Program-made: the position numbers and the translations under genes
The notes under the pieces: generated by a model
What the model saw: only the letters and a program-made list of their open reading frames with translations
Databases searched by the model: none
What the model was told of the DNA's origin: nothing
Shown here: piece by piece, positions 23,910-37,399 of the stretch
How positions within the stretch are numbered: position 1 is the stretch's first letter
How the letters are laid out: each line of letters starts with the position of its first letter
Assembly (NCBI GenBank): GCA_022829145.1
Contig: CM040741.1
Span: 45,502,180 to 45,566,179, forward strand
Source of the DNA: Albula goreensis
Taxonomy: Eukaryota > Chordata > Actinopteri > Albuliformes > Albulidae
Reading direction: 5' to 3'
DNA length: 64,000 nt

Positions 23910-26043
23910 TGTCTACTATAGACTATATGTATATAGACTACTGACGACTTCTCTCTGGTTTCATGGGACATGGCTGTGTACACCTCATCCCCCCTGTGAG
24001 GCCAGCTTAGGCCTGGCTGTCACTCCCTACACAAAAATCAACCATGGTGTTGACCCACTCTCTTTCTTCCAGTGGTGCCTGACATCATAATATGCTGTAC
24101 CAAAGGAGATGCCACCAGATATGTGAACTGGCCCAAGGCAACTTTTCAGATTGAAAATAAGAATAAGTCTTTGTAGTCTTTTTACACATTTTGGAATCCA
24201 TCCAAATGTGAGCAAATTTATATTCAGATTCAAATTAACTTAAAACACCTTTACTGGCAATCAAATGAATATAACATGTTATCTTTCACAATGAAAGAAA
24301 AAACGCAGCAAAGTTTGGATGTGTCCAAATACTTTCAGTTTCTAATTAAGTCTAAGTAAGCAAATACAATGTAATAAATAAAAAAACTGCTAAAATGACT
24401 AGAATGCTACTACTCCCATGCTTTCTGACAGTATGAATTTATTCCTTGCACTATGCTCAGCACTATTCTGTACTCACTGTGAGTGGAGTGAAACCTTCAC
24501 TTTATGATGCCTTCCACATAAAGACTATAATTCATTAATATGCATACCAAGATTTTTTTTTACATGCGTCTGTGGTTTAGAGGTTTCCACATAGAACATT
24601 TTGTTACATAATCATCTACAGAAAGGTAAGTGAAAATCAAAGCCAAAAAGGCAGGGAGAAGACAGATACCTACTTGATCAACATACTTACATTAATTCCT
24701 AGCATATCTAATGGCACCATGCTGTTTGTTTGTTCGCTTCAGACAACACACACTGTCACCACCCAAAAACAACATTCCTTTTTTTCAGCATCACTTCCAA
24801 TGATATATTGTTATGGTGTCCATGCCATACTTGCACTGATATACTGCTTACCTACTGGTAGCTGAAATTTATTTTGCAGTAGCATGGATGTATATTTGAA
24901 ACTACACCAGTATCCAATCGTTCTACTCTAAGGGCCTTGAAAGGATGAGTGTATTTGTTAAAAAAGTGATGCCAATTTAGCCATAAAATTTACAGCAAGG
25001 TAGCATGTGGGAATGTATTGCAGTCAGTAAGAAGCTGCACTTGTTATCTGAAAGTTGTTGGGTAAAAGACAGGTGAGGCCCTGTTCACATAACAATGTAT
25101 ATTAACTTTGTTAAGGGAATTGTTCATGGAAATATCCAGGTAATTGATGATATTTAGACATTACTTGCAATACATGTGATGAGGTTGTTTCAATATCCGC
25201 TACAGCACTGTAGCTATTTCCCCTGTTTACAGAGTTGCAAACCCATGATAACTAATAGATTTGATTAGTAATGTGTGTACATAATTCATGAAAATGTCTT
25301 CCTTTTAAGTCCCACCATAGATTAGTATTTTGGTATACACTTTCTTTTGAGACTGAAACGATTGCTCTACTTCCATGCAACACACTCTAAATAATTAAAA
25401 CATGTATGATCTGTATACATTTTTTTTCATTGAATGACATTAATAACTTGTATTTAATAGCTGAATGATATTGCATGGGACTGGATAACATACTGGACAT
25501 GAGAACACACAAGAAATAAGAAACTGCAGGATGAAGCATCACGATTAAAAAGCAGATCACATTCCTTGTGTGTTTAGTGAAAAGTGGAAAAATACAAGCT
25601 CCACCATGGCCTAATTCATCACCATGGTGACTCTCAATATCTGCCGGGAGCAAATCTTGCTGTGTTGTGCATGCCGTTTGGTTCCAAAATGCCACCTCAT
25701 TACAGTGGTTTCTACCTGGTGCAACAGCTCAATAGTAATAACTCAGTCTGTCTGGCTGGTGCTCCAATTGCTCTGGAGATAGCTGGATGGATGAGGTTTA
25801 TGAAACTGTTTAACTCCAGTTGTATCATTTCAAGTCTAGCTGGTTTTTTTTTGTTTTTTGAGAGTATACCTCCCTCTCAAGAACAGATAATATACAAAAA
25901 TATTTGGAACCTTTTTAACATAATCATGTGTGTATGTGAGTGTTTTCTGGGTCCTAAGATGTAACTTGCTTTATCCCACTATTCAATGCTTTAGAAAATT
26001 TTAAAATGGAGAATGTGGAATCTCATGTAGTGTACCAGTCTAT
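23910..26043. other. AT-rich non-coding DNA
   Basis: No gene is seen. A short patch at about 25600-25640 repeats CACCATGG twice, the second copy within CACCATGGTG. The overlapping open frames have no supported domain. Confidence 0.4.
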
Positions 26044-26391
26044 GCAGGCAGCAATGGCGCCGCTAAGGTGGGGGCCAGGAGGGTCTACAGCCACCCTGAT
26101 AAAATCACTGACCTCCCCCCCCACTACCCCCTCACCTCGCATACGAATAATATGCTGATGATCTGATAATTAGTAACATTAACTGTGAAATCATAAACAA
26201 AGGCATATCAGTATGTGATTCCTTAACTCTTATATTGGCATAGTTTTCAGCTAGCCTATATACTACAACAGCATGATAGAATTTCTGAGATTCAGTTATG
26301 GCTTTTGGTTTTGGTGTGCAACCCCAAGATTGTCAGTGGCCCCACCTGGCTACCCCTATGAAAAATTTCTGGGGGAAACACTGGCAGGCAG
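26044..26391. mobile_element. Non-autonomous hAT-like element with 8-bp target-site duplication
   Basis: The element spans 26052-26383 (332 bp) between exact direct repeats GCAGGCAG at 26044-26051 and 26384-26391. It begins CAATGGCGCCGCTAAGG and ends GGGGGAAACACTG. The CA...TG limits, the 8-bp duplication and the CAGTGTTTCCCCC end seen on the reverse strand are hAT features. The inverted repeats are imperfect: CTAAGGTGGGGGCCAG near the left end resembles the reverse complement of CTGGCCCCACCTGGCT-like sequence near 26339-26352. No coding capacity. Confidence 0.8.
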
Positions 26392-26839
26392 ACATTACTC
26401 CCTTGATATTGTTCCCTTAAAATAACAACAAAACAAATGTGACATGACTTAAGAGCAGGTTTTTGTTGGTTTAAACAATCACTTTCCATTGCATTCAAAA
26501 TACCAATATGCCTACAATTTTACTGACCATACCAGATGGACACATGTTCATTTGCTATTTAAACAACATTGGGACTTGGTGGTAAAATAAAAATGGTGTG
26601 GGGCTGAAACCAGCAGACACACGTAGTGAGCTTACTCCAATTTCTCACCAAGTGTAAGATGAAGGCCATAGCCTCTTTAAGGCCTCATGTAATTCAATCA
26701 AACAGACTTTACATTGCAGCACAAGTTTCTTCTGCATTTTCTATTTTATTGTAGACAATCAAAAAAGTGCTTTTGAAATATTCTCATTTCATTACAAAGT
26801 ACAATAGCATAGTGCCTTAAAAAGTCTTAAGTGTTTTTT
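26392..26839. other. AT-rich non-coding DNA
   Basis: Nothing recognisable. Confidence 0.4.
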
Positions 26840-28660
26840 GATTGAGCTGCATTTGGGACTAAGTGTGTTTGATTGGGTCCCAGAACTCATCTTTATGTGC
26901 AGCTGGAGAGCTCTGAATCCCATCAAAAGCACTGATGGACAAATTTTATTCACTCATAGAAGACTTTTTTCCTTATCCCCATCCATTTCTTTAACAATGA
27001 AGTCAAAATGCAAGTGATGCTTAACCGATGTCACAACTGTCACCACAGCATTTGATAGACGTTGCTTTCATATGAGGCCATTAATTTGGTTTAGTCACAT
27101 GTCAACAGGAAATATGCCTAATTGACAATCGAAGCAAAGCTACAAGCCTCCAATGTCATTTGCAGCACCTACTAGAGAAAAATAGGTTTCATGCATTTTG
27201 AAAATAAATAAAATCCATATCGTAATAAATTAAAAATGACTCTCAATATGCAATTGTCCAATTAATTATTTAGGACCTATTTTGACATGTTTATTCCATT
27301 AGTGGTCAGGAACAGAGAAAAATGAGTAAATTCGATTTACTAAATAAGAGCATGGTCATTTGTCATCAACCAGTGATTGGATTTCTAGCGGATTCCAAGG
27401 TGTTATCAATCTGATGTCTGTCTAATTGCCATAGCGATGACAGGTGAAGGACAATAACATATGAACATGGTTCCACAGCATTTCTCAATGCTTATAATGT
27501 TGCCAGTTACTTATGTCCTTCAACCGAGCAAAGCTGAATTATGTTCTTTCCTTGACGCAAGTCGACCTCATTGAGTACTGTAACAGACAGTGTCGGAAGC
27601 TCAGGAAACGCATTTGACTTTTTTGTGTTCTAATCAGTATTCCAGACTGAGCACAGGCCAGTGCCACAGCTCAACCTGTGAATATTTATTCCACTTTTTA
27701 ATGCAGCTGTAATTTGCTGCAGTTTGCTTTGAGGTAGATGAATGTTTGCTGCCAAGCACATTAACTAATCTGGAGAAAATTCATCGGCTTTATTTTCAAT
27801 AAAACCTTGCAGAAAAAAGGAAAAGCTATTCGACCTTTTCAGTACACCTGTTTATTGTTTCAAAATATGCTTTTGTTTCACAAAAACCTCAAAAATTAAT
27901 TAATAGCTTGCTTTTGAATCCGCAATGTACTGATATCAAACGTTGAAAGTAAGTTGTTTCACTAACAATCGTCTTAGTTAAGTTTGTCCTATCAAGTTAT
28001 CTATAGTTCTGAGTGTTCTGTAGAAGCTCTCCCTATGTAATGTTTTTTTTTTGGAGCAAAAAGGGGTTGAGAGGCATCATTTTGCCCAACACTTTTTCGT
28101 CGACACCTGCTCATTCAGAAAAATGTAGGTGGTATCTCATTCCCTCACCCTCTAAGCATCACCGTCAGCATGAAATTTGAGATGAGGTGGTTAATAAAGT
28201 GTTAACTTTAGAATGGGGGGGGGGTCTTACCATTTAAAACCTCCAGCTTCTGCCATCTTTAAATAATCCATTATTTGTCAATGCTGAATTGAAATTTGGA
28301 ATGCAAAGAGTGCATAGTATTCAAGGATGCTCCTCAATCATTATCCAGCAAAGTAGCCGGTTTGATTGAAACTGGTATTCAAGGGCCTAATAAGTACCTG
28401 ACCATCCAACTCTTCACAGCGGCCCCATTCAATTACTCTGTCAGCATCTCCAAAACAGAACTACCGTAAATTAAAATAGTCATGCTGATTTTAAAGTATT
28501 AGTTACCTCTGCCAAGTACTTCAGGATTAAATTGGTGCAAATTTCATTTAATGTATGTCATTCCCTAAAATGAACAGCTCAGTCACATTAAATAGCAGAG
28601 CACTTCCTTGACAGCTGTGCAAAAAGGAAACCACACCAGTCAATTTTCAAAGCATGCTCC
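26840..28660. promoter_or_regulatory. Extended CNE-like block
   Basis: A long, non-repetitive stretch whose texture is typical of clustered conserved non-coding elements. It has many AATTA/TAATT homeodomain-type words, ATTGCCATAGCGATGAC at about 27428 (a degenerate X-box), a GACGCAAGTCGACCTCATTG segment near 27554, and CAGCTGTAATTTGCTGC near 27704. A poly-G run lies at 28216-28225. No coding frame longer than chance is present. I would expect alignable blocks in other fishes here, but this is an inference. Confidence 0.4.
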
Positions 28661-31569
28661 CAAAGAATGTTAAGATGGTGAACACAGCACAAACATAACA
28701 CAAGTACCACACATATTTAGACAGCCCCTATCATAAGCTTCATTAACAGAATTACAGAAATGATAACTATAAGGTAATATAGGAAGTCAAAACATACCTA
28801 CATAAATAATTTTAACTGTGTCATTCATGCAGTTATTGCCAGTTTCTTTTGATAACATTGTCTTAAGTACAGTACTACAATCGGCCAAGTTCATGTATTG
28901 TTCTGTGGGGGCTGATTAAACTTGGCAGCATGCCATGTTTGGCCCTAGGCCTCAGTGCAGACCAATCAACTTCAAAGGGGAGTCCTTCTTTTGGTGGTAT
29001 ATCCAGCTTTACTCCTCACAGACACCATGTTAAGACAGAAGAACAACAAAACATAAAATCTACAGAAGACAAAAAATTGGTCTACCATTACACAAGGTCT
29101 TTCTACCACTGTATATTTTTAACACATATGACCAAACGTAACAGAAAAGTGTAATTAGTAAAAGATTTAATCTTATTTCAAAACACTGAGAAAAAAAATT
29201 AAATGGCAGAGCTTTACGATAACATTTTACCATAATTTGCTTAATGCTTTTTTTGAATGAAGCTTGATGATATTATCCTCACTACTTCCCTATGCTCAAT
29301 GAAATCATTAGTCAGCATTTAAATGGTCATTTACAAATGTTCAAATGGTATTTCCCTTTATTTTGATCATGCTTCTTATCCTGCTTAGACAGTTGTATCA
29401 GATCATATAGAGTTTTGATACTCTTCTAGCATGCAGTGCTAACTGTGTTATAACTAAATATATCAAACGAAGACATCCACATTTCAAAACAGAAAACTTT
29501 GTTGCTTGTATAGCAGTGTATAAACAGCATATCAAACTACTATGGTGATGTAATATTTTATATAAAAAATATCAGAAAAATGCCAGGCTGTCCATGAAAT
29601 CCCCAATGCAGGAGAACGAATGTTACACTTCTATTTGACACATGGAGGTAATCTGGACTTGTCTGTATTTTTATATTATTTTAAAAAAAAATTATATTAG
29701 CGGTACAGTTACTATATTCCCAGAAGTAAAACGAACATAACACTGTCTTCAGATTGAAAAATGCAGACAAAAATGCATAAATACCCACAAGATATGGCAC
29801 TTGACTTTTACATAGGTCTGCAAGAGCACTGTCTTGCAAATAGCAACAATGAAAGGAAATGTATCACAGGTGAACATATTTGAGAGGATACAAATAAATC
29901 TGCATTTTGGTTGTAATCACTTTCCACGGCCAAACTGGAACAGTTGATACAAAAAAAAAACAATCTAAAACAATGTTCAGTACGTCATGCATTTATAGGG
30001 CATGGTAGGGATAATCTATGACTAAGTATTACACGACTGACTCTGGTTTGTTCCTGGCAAATGTATAACAGGTCAGCATAAAGCTGCATAACACACACAG
30101 TATAAATCCTTGACCTGGCACTAATGTGGGGTACACTAGTTTTAGTAGCATTTAAAATACGTAAACCAAAGTCAATATTACAGAGGCATTGAAATTGAAG
30201 TGTCTCCACTAAATACTCTAAGTGGTTTCCTGTAAAGTCACCTTCAGGTGCACCATACCATTGAATAAAAAAGCATCTGCACTGTCTATTCATATAAACA
30301 GCCATTCATTTTTCATTTTATTGTCTTCTGACTTCCGTAACTGCCTGAACAGGAAATACACTGCATACATCTGCACAAAACAAGCTGCAATCAGACCAGA
30401 CTTTTTGAAATAGGAACATGCAAAGAGTCAAATTAGACCATTTACCAGTAATCTTATCTTACATCTACATCCATTTCTGTGGCATGTAATCTATGTGCAT
30501 AATTATAGGCATTTCTTTCATCCTCTATCCATAAATCCCATTAATCTGTGTACCTTCCACACCATTGAGCAGGAAGACAAGAGTGAGGCTAGTGCATGCA
30601 CTGAGTTTGTTACAGTGATGTCATCTTCTAAAAGTCCAGATAGAAGCCTGTGATGAAGATCCGTGGTGCTGTAAACGGATTTCATTTCCACTCAAGCCAA
30701 ATGGGTGTTTAGGTTACCCATTCAGCCCACATTCTGACACTGCATGATACATAACCACTCTGGTGGGAACCAATAGACAGAAAATGGTCTTATTGTATCA
30801 CCATACATGTAGGAGCAAAATTTGAGGGAGGTATTCATGTAACATGTCAGGAGAGTACAAACATTGGCAAAGGTTAAAGGTCAATGTCCTCTGTGCAAAT
30901 GTCAGCAAAGGTGGAACAGTATGTTCAAGCCACTGATCTATATTACTTCTTTATAAAGGAACCTGACTTTAACAAGTGGTATCTGAACAAGCAGTATCAA
31001 AGCCCTTTAGAGCCACACTAAGCACTACAGATGTATCAGTGATAGCTTGACATTGAGTTTAAACTGTTCTGATTTCTAGTAAAATTATTAGTTTGATTTA
31101 CATTGGAAATCAAAGGTAATGTGTAATCTGGTATTTCTGAGGGAGTTGCCATCAAATAGGGCCTAGAGCATCCTTTGCTAAATCTGCAGTGTTATTGTCA
31201 GACATTAGCTCCTGGTAAATATCAAACATCAGTAAATTCAACCCGTACAAACAGAATGATAGTCTCACAGCAAGTCATTAAAACATAAGGATAATTTACT
31301 TTTCCCATACTGAACATAAATGTACCATCATAGTGCCATGTCTGCATCACAAAATCTGTTCAAGCTATTGTGCTGAAAGTTTTAAAAAATATATGAGGAA
31401 AAAAGAATTGAGGATGACAAATAAGTAAACCCTGGGAGATATGACATGTCCCTGAGTCAACAGGACTGAAATATCTGCAGAACTGATGATGCCACACGGC
31501 TCACAATTACACTGTTGATGGATAAATAAATGAAAATTAACAGGAGCATAAATTACCTGAGTGTTAATT
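28661..31569. other. AT-rich non-coding DNA
   Basis: No gene, element ends or long repeat is seen. The frame at 28930-29154 and the minus-strand frame at 29985-30305 show no domain. Confidence 0.4.
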
Positions 31570-32150
31570 TGCAAGTTCCCTCATCCCTTCCTCCCTGCAG
31601 TTGGAAATCATTATTAATCAGAGCATCTAAGTCCTGCAGTTTGTTGACAAAACGATGAGCATCAGAAGCTGCTCTGTTATAGCATACACGTAAATACAGG
31701 CTCCACCAGCACTCATACTTCCACACTGCTTTTCATAATAAAAAGGGTAGTTATCTCATTTTGAAATAAAGCTTAGAGACAGACATCTGAGGTTGCTGTT
31801 TGCTCATGTGCTTTTTCTTTTCTGTTTAATGTTTTAGTCTTCTGTGAGGAGGAGTTCCATCCCTCTCCCAGAATACACCCCACGCCAACCTTGCTGACAC
31901 TGTCCATTACCCTCGGCTCATGTGGAGAGAGATTACTGCACAGTGGGCCACCAGTGTTTTCACACAGTGAGGCTTTACCTACGGAAAGATGTTCTGTCCT
32001 CAAGCACTTCCTGCCAGTGGCCCATTGTGGATATTTGCATTCATACCTTGACTGTAACTCTTGTAAACAGGAAAGCAGGTGTGAGAACTGCAGCTCTGGT
32101 GTCCCCCGAGGAAAGTTTCCCAGGTGCAATTAAACTGGGTCAGTGTGTTT
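31570..32150. promoter_or_regulatory. CNE-like segment
   Basis: More complex, less AT-rich sequence on both sides of 31.9 kb, with overlapping but domain-free frames on both strands. It is a candidate regulatory element on texture only. Confidence 0.25.
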
Positions 32151-32560
32151 CTTTAATTAAATTTGATTGCTGCCAGAGGAAATTTCATATTTTTGATTAT
32201 CATACAATAATGGAGTAGTTACAAACATATTAACAGTGTTTCCAAATCAACAAATGGGCCTTTTTTTAAAAATCTGAGGCTACTGATAAGTTAGTTGTGT
32301 GCATAGCATAGCCCACAATACAAAGGTGTACTAGCATAGATGAAGTTAAAATATAACTCATAAATAAACTGCATCCTTTAAAAATGATTTAAAGAAGGAA
32401 TTCACTCCCTATACTAAAAGATCATAACTTTGCCATGGAATCCGACTGGGAATACTGCATTTTTTCCCTTTTGAGTGAGAACTGCCTTCCCTCTTTGGAA
32501 AAAAAACTAATCAAACCAGAGTTTAAAGTGAAACATGATACAGTGAAGTGCTAAAGCCCT
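32151..32560. other. AT-rich non-coding DNA
   Basis: Nothing recognisable. Confidence 0.4.
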
Positions 32561-33000
32561 GAAGAGTTTTTAAAGATGACAGAAAAAAAGACGACTATCA
32601 CAGACATCCCTCCCTCCGGCTCCCAGCCACCCTTTCACACTCTCACACCACAGGACACCAATGGCTGACTCCTGAACCCAGCTCCAGGACCAGAGAGGAG
32701 TCGGGGCGAGAGGGGTTAGGAGCTGGGTAATTGGAATGAGAGTATCACTTAAGAAAGGTGTTGCCGAGTTAACACGGGGTGACCCCATCGGTGGGAGCTG
32801 TCAGGGAGTCTCTGTAATGATCCAGGCAGCAACCAGCCAGGAGATACTACAGCTAACACTGCACAATATCAGCCATAAGCCTGGGGACGGAGCAGGGCAG
32901 CTGCCGAACAAATGCCTTTGTTACAGTCGGTTACCACAAGCTTGCGAGCGACTTCAGCCAATGTTAGACAGACCATATTAGCATGGCAAGAGCAAGACAG
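32561..33000. promoter_or_regulatory. CNE-like island
   Basis: A G+C-richer segment with dispersed CpG (AGTCGGGGCGAGAGG near 32699, GCGAGCGACTTC near 32946), a GGGTAATTGG homeodomain-type word near 32725 and no supported coding frame. Regulatory function is inferred. Confidence 0.3.
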
Positions 33001-34899
33001 AAAAGATAAGCTATCCAGGTCTAAGATCAAATTGCATTGACACAGAACTGCAAGGCTTTTAAGTAGTTTGACCACATTTATTTGTTCTCAATGGAAATTG
33101 TGAAAATTAGATGACAATATAGTGAGCTTTGCTCTTTCAGTCTGTTTATTCTTCTTTTCGTACCAGCTGGAGCTGAAGTTCATCCTGAATGCTAAGCATG
33201 TATGCTCTACTTCAATTAATATTTAATATTTTTTGACCTGAATCACAAAAACAAATTTGATGGTATTAAAATGTATAATTTTTTTACTTCATGAGGAAGA
33301 TTATTATGCTGAAATGACAGGACAGAAGTTTTATCACAAGCAAAATCTATTCATGTTTATTTCTTGTAAAAAAAAAAACTAATAATAATAAATGTATATA
33401 GAAAGAGAGGCATACTGAATTAATTAACCATTTCAAATCTGATGTATGTGCATGCAACTACATACCAAAGTTTCCAACCTTATGGTTCTACTGTACCTAC
33501 TATATATATTGCTTTGGTGCTGCTTAGATGGAAACTCAATATTTATTACAAATAATTTATAAATGTGTAAAGTATATGATGGTAGAATACCTATCTGAGT
33601 TCAAGCAAGCAACTATATGTCAAAAAAGGCATTTAAATGATTTACGACTCTGCTTGCATATCAAGCTTAAAGATCATACTCAAATGTATTTTTTAATAGT
33701 GCAACCATTTTCTTATGCTCCAAATGAATAACATCATTTGATGAGATATATCAGTTCTATTGAAAATGCATTGGCTTGTGTCAAGTACATAGAGCCTACA
33801 AGTGCCTATGCAGATATTCTGTGGAATCTTTACAATTACATATACTTTTTGTACAATTAACTGTCCAAGCAATTAGATGTACAACTATTGGACTACCTTT
33901 TCACAATTACAAATAGAAAGTGGCAAACCAGTAGTATGAATTTGTACATGTTGCGAACGAGCCATCAAGTGAGAGAATGAAGTATCTTAACATTAGCAAT
34001 GGATAAAATGAATCTTGTATAACTTCTTCAATTTTTCCATTATATGTCATCAATGTATAACAAAGGTCATTATAAATGCATAAGAGGATTACATGGACCA
34101 CTTTTTAGTAATCTGTAACTATCATTAATCCAAAAAACCAACTGCCCAAAGGGATTTGCACCTACAGCATTCCATTACCAGTACTGGATGATCTGATGCT
34201 TTTGCTAGTTAACTCAAGAAGACTTTAAAATGATCTCCAGGCAGGCAGACCCTAAACAACTGATAATGAGTGGTTGAGATTATGTTGAGAACGTCCACTT
34301 CGGATGAGATGAAAAGTGCAGGAGAAGTTTGTAATTGTCTTTGCACAGACAGAACACATACAAAATCAGAGTAAACCAAGTATATTAAAAACAGCACGAC
34401 CTACTGGAACACAGAAATTCTGATTACTTCTAAATGGTAAAAAGTCCAATTTTTTCCTGAATGTATATTCTTTGACAACTTCAGTGCATATCTGTGATGT
34501 CAGTAACACAAATTTAAACTACCAATGAAAAGGGAAAAAGTTATAGTCTCATTATTCTTCAAAACAGAATTTGAATTGTTCACCTATAATATTTCTTCAT
34601 ACCTTTAATGTAGTGTAATGTCAATATTAGTAAACAAAGTTATTATGGTATGACATTAATATTTGTACATGAAACAATTTTTGCTTACTTCAAAGTGGTT
34701 GTTAAGTTCTTGACTTTAAAGCATGGTACAGTGAGCTGTGAAGGTAGCAGTTAAGCCATGGACTGTTATTTGAAGTCATCTTAATCTTATCATAGCACCT
34801 CACATGGACAAAAGGGTCAATCATAATATTATTGACAAGCTATGTATTTATGCCTTGATGTGTATGCAATTACCTGATCGTTGAATGAGTGGCAACAGA
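33001..34899. other. AT-rich non-coding DNA
   Basis: Nothing recognisable. Short A/T runs only. Confidence 0.45.
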
Positions 34900-35237
34900 T
34901 ACCATTTGGGTTATGTGCCAAATTGCGCCGATGGGGTTACACAATGCAGTGCACTGACAGCACTGCCTCCCTTAATGGCGTTGTCAGCAGCCTGCTCGTG
35001 TCAACTTGTGTTTAGTATGATCACACTAGTCCGACACCAGTAGACAGAGGCAGGGAGCTGTAGCTAATATATAATGATTCCAGCAGCTCTGGAGACTGAG
35101 TGAAAGGAAGGGTGGGACTGAGACGAGGGAAAAAGCCAGCGGCAGTTACAGAGAGGACTCAATAGCCATCAATCTGCCCGGCGCGGTGAAAGATGGCTCC
35201 CTGATCAAGAGGAACGGGTCTATGCGCGAGTCTAACT
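34900..35237. promoter_or_regulatory. CNE-like island, CpG-containing
   Basis: CpG-containing segment (AATTGCGCCGATGGGG near 34921, GCCCGGCGCGGTGAAAG near 35177, ATGCGCGAGTC near 35222) that ends abruptly at a pyrimidine tract. It could be an enhancer or a weak promoter. No TATA box or exon is evident. Confidence 0.3.
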
Positions 35238-35470
35238 TCTCTGGTGCTCCCTCTTTTTCTCCATCTCCCTGTCTTTTTCTCGCTATCTCACCCTCCCTCT
35301 TTTTCTTTCTCTCTCTCCCTCTTTATCAATCGCTATTCTATCTTTTCTCTGTGTTTCCCTTCCCTTTGTCTTCTCTACCTTTTGCTCTTTTTTCTCCCTG
35401 ATCCTTGCTGTATGTGTCTCTCTTCCCCCCTCTCTATCTCTAACAAATTCTCTTTCTGCTCTTTCTCAAC
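35238..35470. repeat. Long pyrimidine-rich (CT)-biased tract
   Basis: About 230 bp of imperfect C/T-rich sequence on the plus strand (TCTCTCTCCCTC, CTTTTTCTCGC and similar) with rare purines. Polypurine-polypyrimidine tracts can adopt triplex (H-DNA) structure. The Leu/Ser/Phe-rich open frames across it are artefacts. Confidence 0.85.
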
Positions 35471-37399
35471 ATGCCAATTTCAAAGGAACATTGTAATTCA
35501 GGACATATGGCTCAGGGAGCTTAAGCATCCAGACATTCCCAGGACAAAGATTAAACGGGCACTGGCCATTCCGTAGATACTTATTTATTCTGTGAGTAAT
35601 ACACCTCATTAAAGATGACGCTCAGAAGCTGCAACTGACTGATGCTTAATATGTATACATGAGTACAATTAAGTCCTAAAAGTATAAATCAAATCAGACC
35701 TTCTTGCGTGTTATAATTCCAAGAGATAAGACTCATTATGTGCTTATTTCTGTGTCATAACATCAAAAATAATTTTAGTAAGTAATTTAGATATTTATTC
35801 ACCACTATTCCTGGACAGACTACACCATAATCTGAATTAATCTGTGAATACATGAAGAACATACGTTCTTACAGATTTAAATGGAAAAAAATGCTCAAAT
35901 ACAAAGGTTAGTGGATTATGGATGATTTTTTTAAGAGGATGACTCTTATGGTAACCTAAGTTGTCCTTGCTTAGTGTAGCTATTTTCAATTTCACAGATG
36001 GTGGTTTAGGGCTGCAGTGTCCTCTCTCTGGCTTACCGTACACTTTCCATCCTCCAGAAGTTGGTGCAGGCTTGATATACGAGTGCCATCACAGGAAATA
36101 ATGGTGTGTCCGAGGTAATCTTTTATTTGCTGCTACAAGGCCGAATGAAAAGCCATTTGTGCCAGATGAGGGCAGAGCTGCTGCTGCTCTTTCCATTTCA
36201 AGACTGGAATGCCCCCCCACTCCCTTTGTAAGGGTCTTAAACCGCTACAGTGAATAAGATGCAGCTGACACCTTAGAATATGGTACTGATATACATGCCT
36301 AATTGATAAATAAAATCCATTATACATTATTCAACAACTGCATTATACATGATATGTTGCTTGTTGGTCAACATTAAATATTTGGAGTAAATGGCAGTCT
36401 TGATTTTCCCACTGGTGTGGAAACGTCCTCCAACCCTCCTGCACCAGTTCATCAAGCAAAAATTTGACACAGAAAAACTGTCTGCATGTTTGCTAATGGC
36501 CAGTTATGAAAATTATAATTCTGAATCAGGTTAGCGCTCATAGTGAAGTGTTAAAATATAACACATAGCTGTGTTGAGGATTTTGTCATCTGGAAAACCC
36601 TGGGCTACATCTAAACCCTTTTGAATAATGGCTGCTGAAAACACACTGGATTTTAAGGATATAATTCAGATATTATTAAATATGAATGACTGAATCGCAA
36701 TACAAATCATTACCAAGTTGAATATCAATGTAGCATAATAATATAACAGAAAGTTTCAAAGATGGAGTAGTCCATCGAGGCTTATAGAATCTATGCAAAG
36801 CTGTATACTCACCATCTCTAAAAAACACTTGACTGATTACAAGTAATGTGAAAAGCCTTGAAAGCATGTTTTCCATGTTAAGTTGCAACCACCTCAAAAA
36901 AACATTAATTTAGTTTAAATGTATGAAAAATATGAACTATTGCAGCCTGTTTGTTATGACAAAAGCCATAATCAGAAAATTCAATTCACTGGGTCAATTT
37001 TCAACAATATAAAAGGCCGAATACATGTTCTGCACCAAACACAAGAATAAGCATCACAATTAATCCAGACTGTAAGGGTAATGCCTTTTTAGCTAAGTGG
37101 CTTTACTTTGAACAGCAAGGCTGCAGAAATAACTATGAATGTAGTCACAGCCTTAAGGGTATAAGCCCTTTAGGCATTATACAATTATTACATTTATGCA
37201 CAAAATTAAGATAAAACGTTGATAAAAGAGCTGAAATGTTTTGAGGGGCCAACTCTTTTGTCTGGATAGCATTAGTGTCTGCTTCACGAGAAACATCTCT
37301 GATTAATGCTAAGCAGAATGGCTCTAACATCATGAGACAATGGTGATGTGACTGTGCTATAAAAGACATTTACTCCTGTGCCAACTTAAGTCATGCACC
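35471..37399. other. Mostly AT-rich non-coding DNA
   Basis: No gene is seen. A somewhat more complex patch at about 36000-36260 may be regulatory. The rest is featureless. Confidence 0.4.

Noticed and set aside
35186-35576. Overlapping Leu/Ser/Phe-rich frames that look like membrane proteins
   Set aside because: They derive from the pyrimidine tract, whose codons are forced to be Phe, Leu, Ser or Pro.
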